From Nitrososphaeraceae archaeon (GTDB taxonomy: Archaea > Thermoproteota > Nitrososphaeria > Nitrososphaerales > Nitrososphaeraceae): 5,806 nucleotides of DNA. Each line of letters opens with the position of its first letter. Within the stretch, counting starts at the first letter, position 1. Below, one piece after another: positions 4,548-5,806 of the stretch. A model generated the notes under the pieces. That model was given only the letters and a program-made list of their open reading frames with translations, made no database searches and was not told the DNA's origin. The position numbers and the translations under genes were made by a program. The stretch spans positions 1 through 5,806 of the forward strand of contig JAJNBK010000265.1 of the NCBI GenBank assembly GCA_021155845.1. The letters run 5' to 3'.

Positions 4548-5453
4548 TTACATTTGGGACATTGTTTCTGCATGATTAGTAACAGCTTTTGTAACTAATA
4601 ATCTTTTATTTGTAATCAAGAGCTCTTGGTGCCTCAGACGATTTGATGCGTTGCAGTTAATCGGTCTTGATGTAGATATTGTCATTATATTGAAGTCTTT
4701 ATATAAATCCATTATGAATTCAGAATTTGAATTTGATAATAATACAGTGGATCTCATGTTGCTTAATCTTCTAAACTCTTTCGCTAACATTACTTGTTCG
4801 GGATATCCAAACGCATCTTTTGTATAATCTTTAAAATAACAAGTTTTGCTCAATGGAAGATATGGAGGATCTAGATAGACAAAGTCACCAGCCTGACATC
4901 TCAGAGTTACATTCTGATAGTAATCACAAATTATCTCTGCATCTGTTCTTTGTAAAATCTCAGAAAAAGACTCTAATTTTTTGGGATTACAAATTACAGG
5001 TCTTGCATAGGTTCCATGTGGGACATTAAACGATCCTGACTTATTTACCCTATATAGACCATTATAACATGTTTTATTTAGAAAAATCAAGCGAGCTGCA
5101 TTTTCTAGATCGCTAGCTGGGGAGAAAGTATCCCGTACATAATAATAATACTCCTCTGGTCTTTTGTAATATCTTGATTGATGTATCTCTAAAATGTCAA
5201 TTAAGTTTCGAACATTGTCTCTAACACACTTATAGACATTTATAAGGTCATTATTTGAATCAGACAATATTGCTTTGAATCTAGGCTTTGTCTGGGCAAG
5301 ATAAAGAAATAGAGCTCCGCTTCCAAGAAAAGGTTCAAAGTATAGATCAATGACTTCTGGACAAAACCTGCTTAGAAAATGAGCAATTCTTCTTTTTCCT
5401 CCTGCCCACTTGAGAATAGAACTTATCCTGTTTTCCAAAAGCCTATATAACAT
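4548..5453 (-). CDS. Dam/D12-class DNA adenine-N6 methyltransferase, complete (301 aa)
   Basis: This enzyme transfers a methyl group from S-adenosylmethionine to adenine N6 in a short DNA site. The alpha-class motif order is complete: ILKWAGGKRRI (residues 13-23, motif X), YFEPFLGSGALFL (38-50, motif I, SAM pocket), SDSNNDLINVY (64-74, motif II), and FLNKTCYNGLYRVNKSGSFN (124-143), the conserved D12 segment before the target-recognition part. These are followed by DFVYLDPPY (190-198, catalytic motif IV DPPY), VLLSNSNSEF (237-246) and the C-terminal RHQELLITN (274-282). The 301-residue length is slightly above the usual 260-290 because of a polar tail after motif VIII. Relatives include Dam and DpnM (GATC), but the target cannot be read from sequence. 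No restriction enzyme gene is adjacent in the window, so it looks solitary. A TATA-like box (TTTTTAAATA, 5464-5473) is only about 16 nt before ATG 5453; it would fit a TTG at 5438 better, leaving motif X intact. Upstream lies the broken ArsM gene. Confidence 0.93.
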   Translation of the reverse strand: MLYRLLENRISSILKWAGGKRRIAHFLSRFCPEVIDLYFEPFLGSGALFLYLAQTKPRFKAILSDSNNDLINVYKCVRDNVRNLIDILEIHQSRYYKRPEEYYYYVRDTFSPASDLENAARLIFLNKTCYNGLYRVNKSGSFNVPHGTYARPVICNPKKLESFSEILQRTDAEIICDYYQNVTLRCQAGDFVYLDPPYLPLSKTCYFKDYTKDAFGYPEQVMLAKEFRRLSNMRSTVLLSNSNSEFIMDLYKDFNIMTISTSRPINCNASNRLRHQELLITNKRLLVTKAVTNHAETMSQM

Positions 5454-5463
5454 GAGACGAAAC

Positions 5464-5473
5464 TATTTAAAAA
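5464..5473 (-). promoter_or_regulatory. Possible TATA box of the methyltransferase gene (spacing poor)
   Basis: TTTTTAAATA on the minus strand, centred about 16 nt before ATG 5453. Normal archaeal spacing would place the transcription start near 5442, inside the assigned reading frame. Either another promoter is used or translation begins at TTG 5438. Confidence 0.3.
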
Positions 5474-5569
5474 CTCTCATCTGTAAAGAAATAGAAGAAT
5501 CTACTCTTTACTTAAACTTCCATAAGCGACTAAAATAGAAAATTTCATTTATGCATATTTCCTACTATC

Positions 5570-5806
5570 TTAATCCTTTACTGCCTTTACTACAATGCTA
5601 CTGATTCTTCTTCTTCTCAATATAATTTTCCTTTGTCAATGTACCATCAATACAACTACACCATTTTTCAGAATCAATTGAATCTGTTTGCACTTCCTTA
5701 TCTGTAGCTAAATCAGAGATTACCATTCTTCCTTGACCTTGTTTTAAAATTCGATAAATCTCCTTGAATGTGCTTACTTTATCTGTGGTCAAATTGATAA
5801 CACAAT
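5570..5806 (-). pseudogene. arsM: Arsenite S-adenosylmethionine methyltransferase (ArsM-like), C-terminal part, broken near its end; runs off right edge
   Basis: The gene enters at the right edge. The minus-strand frame from 5804 reads CVINLTTDKVSTFKEIYRIL, then GQGRMVISDLAT and W-C-S-C-I-D-G-T-LTKENYIE, ending at TAG 5598. ArsM proteins typically have the order SNCVINLSPDK, REIYRVLKPGGRMVISD, W..CI.GALTKEEYL. CVINL and the CIDG cysteine match residues tied to the As(III) site in that family. ArsM methylates arsenite using SAM. The normal C-terminal continuation (AGF..V region) is absent: a GAA repeat (about 5605-5618) leads to the stop. In another frame just downstream, ISSIVVKAVKD ends at TAA 5570-5572 and resembles the usual ArsM C-terminal end. 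This points to loss of roughly 30-50 residues together with a frame change. A TTG at 5792 is only an internal codon. The upstream part is outside the window, so whether the rest is intact is unknown. Confidence 0.8.

Noticed and set aside
5598..5792. A complete 64-aa protein starting at TTG 5792
   Set aside because: The frame is open to the window edge and the codons before the TTG (CVIN) belong to the conserved ArsM CVINL motif, so the TTG is internal to a longer gene.
1..5806. CRISPR array, complete insertion sequence, tRNA or rRNA gene
   Set aside because: No regularly spaced repeats, no transposase with catalytic motifs or flanking target duplications, and no tRNA-type arms were found on either strand by eye.

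Overview
The window is AT-rich, has no rRNA or tRNA gene, and reads as archaeal. TATA-type promoter boxes sit about 25-30 nt upstream of several starts, giving leaderless or nearly leaderless transcripts. TTG and GTG starts look plausible, and the proteins are Asn/Ser-rich. An XPB-like superfamily 2 helicase, an ArsM-type methyltransferase and a membrane-anchored surface protein fit an ammonia-oxidising thaumarchaeon of the Nitrososphaera/Nitrosocosmicus type. That assignment is inference from gene style, not from a marker gene.

Layout. 1-794 (minus) is the N-terminal two-thirds or so of a helicase that runs off the left edge; it carries an exact in-frame 24-bp tandem duplication. 847-1068 (minus) is a small unknown protein with a clear TATA box. 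A divergent TATA box, an SD-like GAGG and a TTG start define a 31-codon gene at 1257-1352. 1353-2102 has no supportable gene. 2110-2256 encodes a small Cys-rich zinc-ribbon-like protein whose start is disputed, followed by a hairpin plus T-run. A perfect 18-bp palindrome lies at 2384-2401. 2481-2582 (minus) is a possible 33-aa ORF and 2635-2724 (minus) a 29-aa, extremely acidic mini-protein. Divergent from the latter is a surface protein (2926-3518) broken by an apparent internal deletion with frame change. 3519-4423 is gene-poor. 4424-4522 (minus) is a six-Cys mini-protein just downstream of an intact Dam/D12-class DNA adenine methyltransferase (4548-5453, minus). The right edge holds the C-terminal part of an arsenite methyltransferase-like gene (5570-5806, minus), also broken by an apparent internal deletion and frame change.

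How it fits together. No complete pathway or operon is visible. The one long intact enzyme gene is the DNA methyltransferase, and no restriction endonuclease lies beside it in the window. Two genes with the same kind of lesion, an in-gene tandem duplication and long empty stretches suggest a region of ongoing gene decay with small single-gene transcription units in between. I do not see a convincing new multi-gene system. The most interesting material is the set of very small proteins (acidic, six-Cys, zinc-ribbon) with their own promoter signals.
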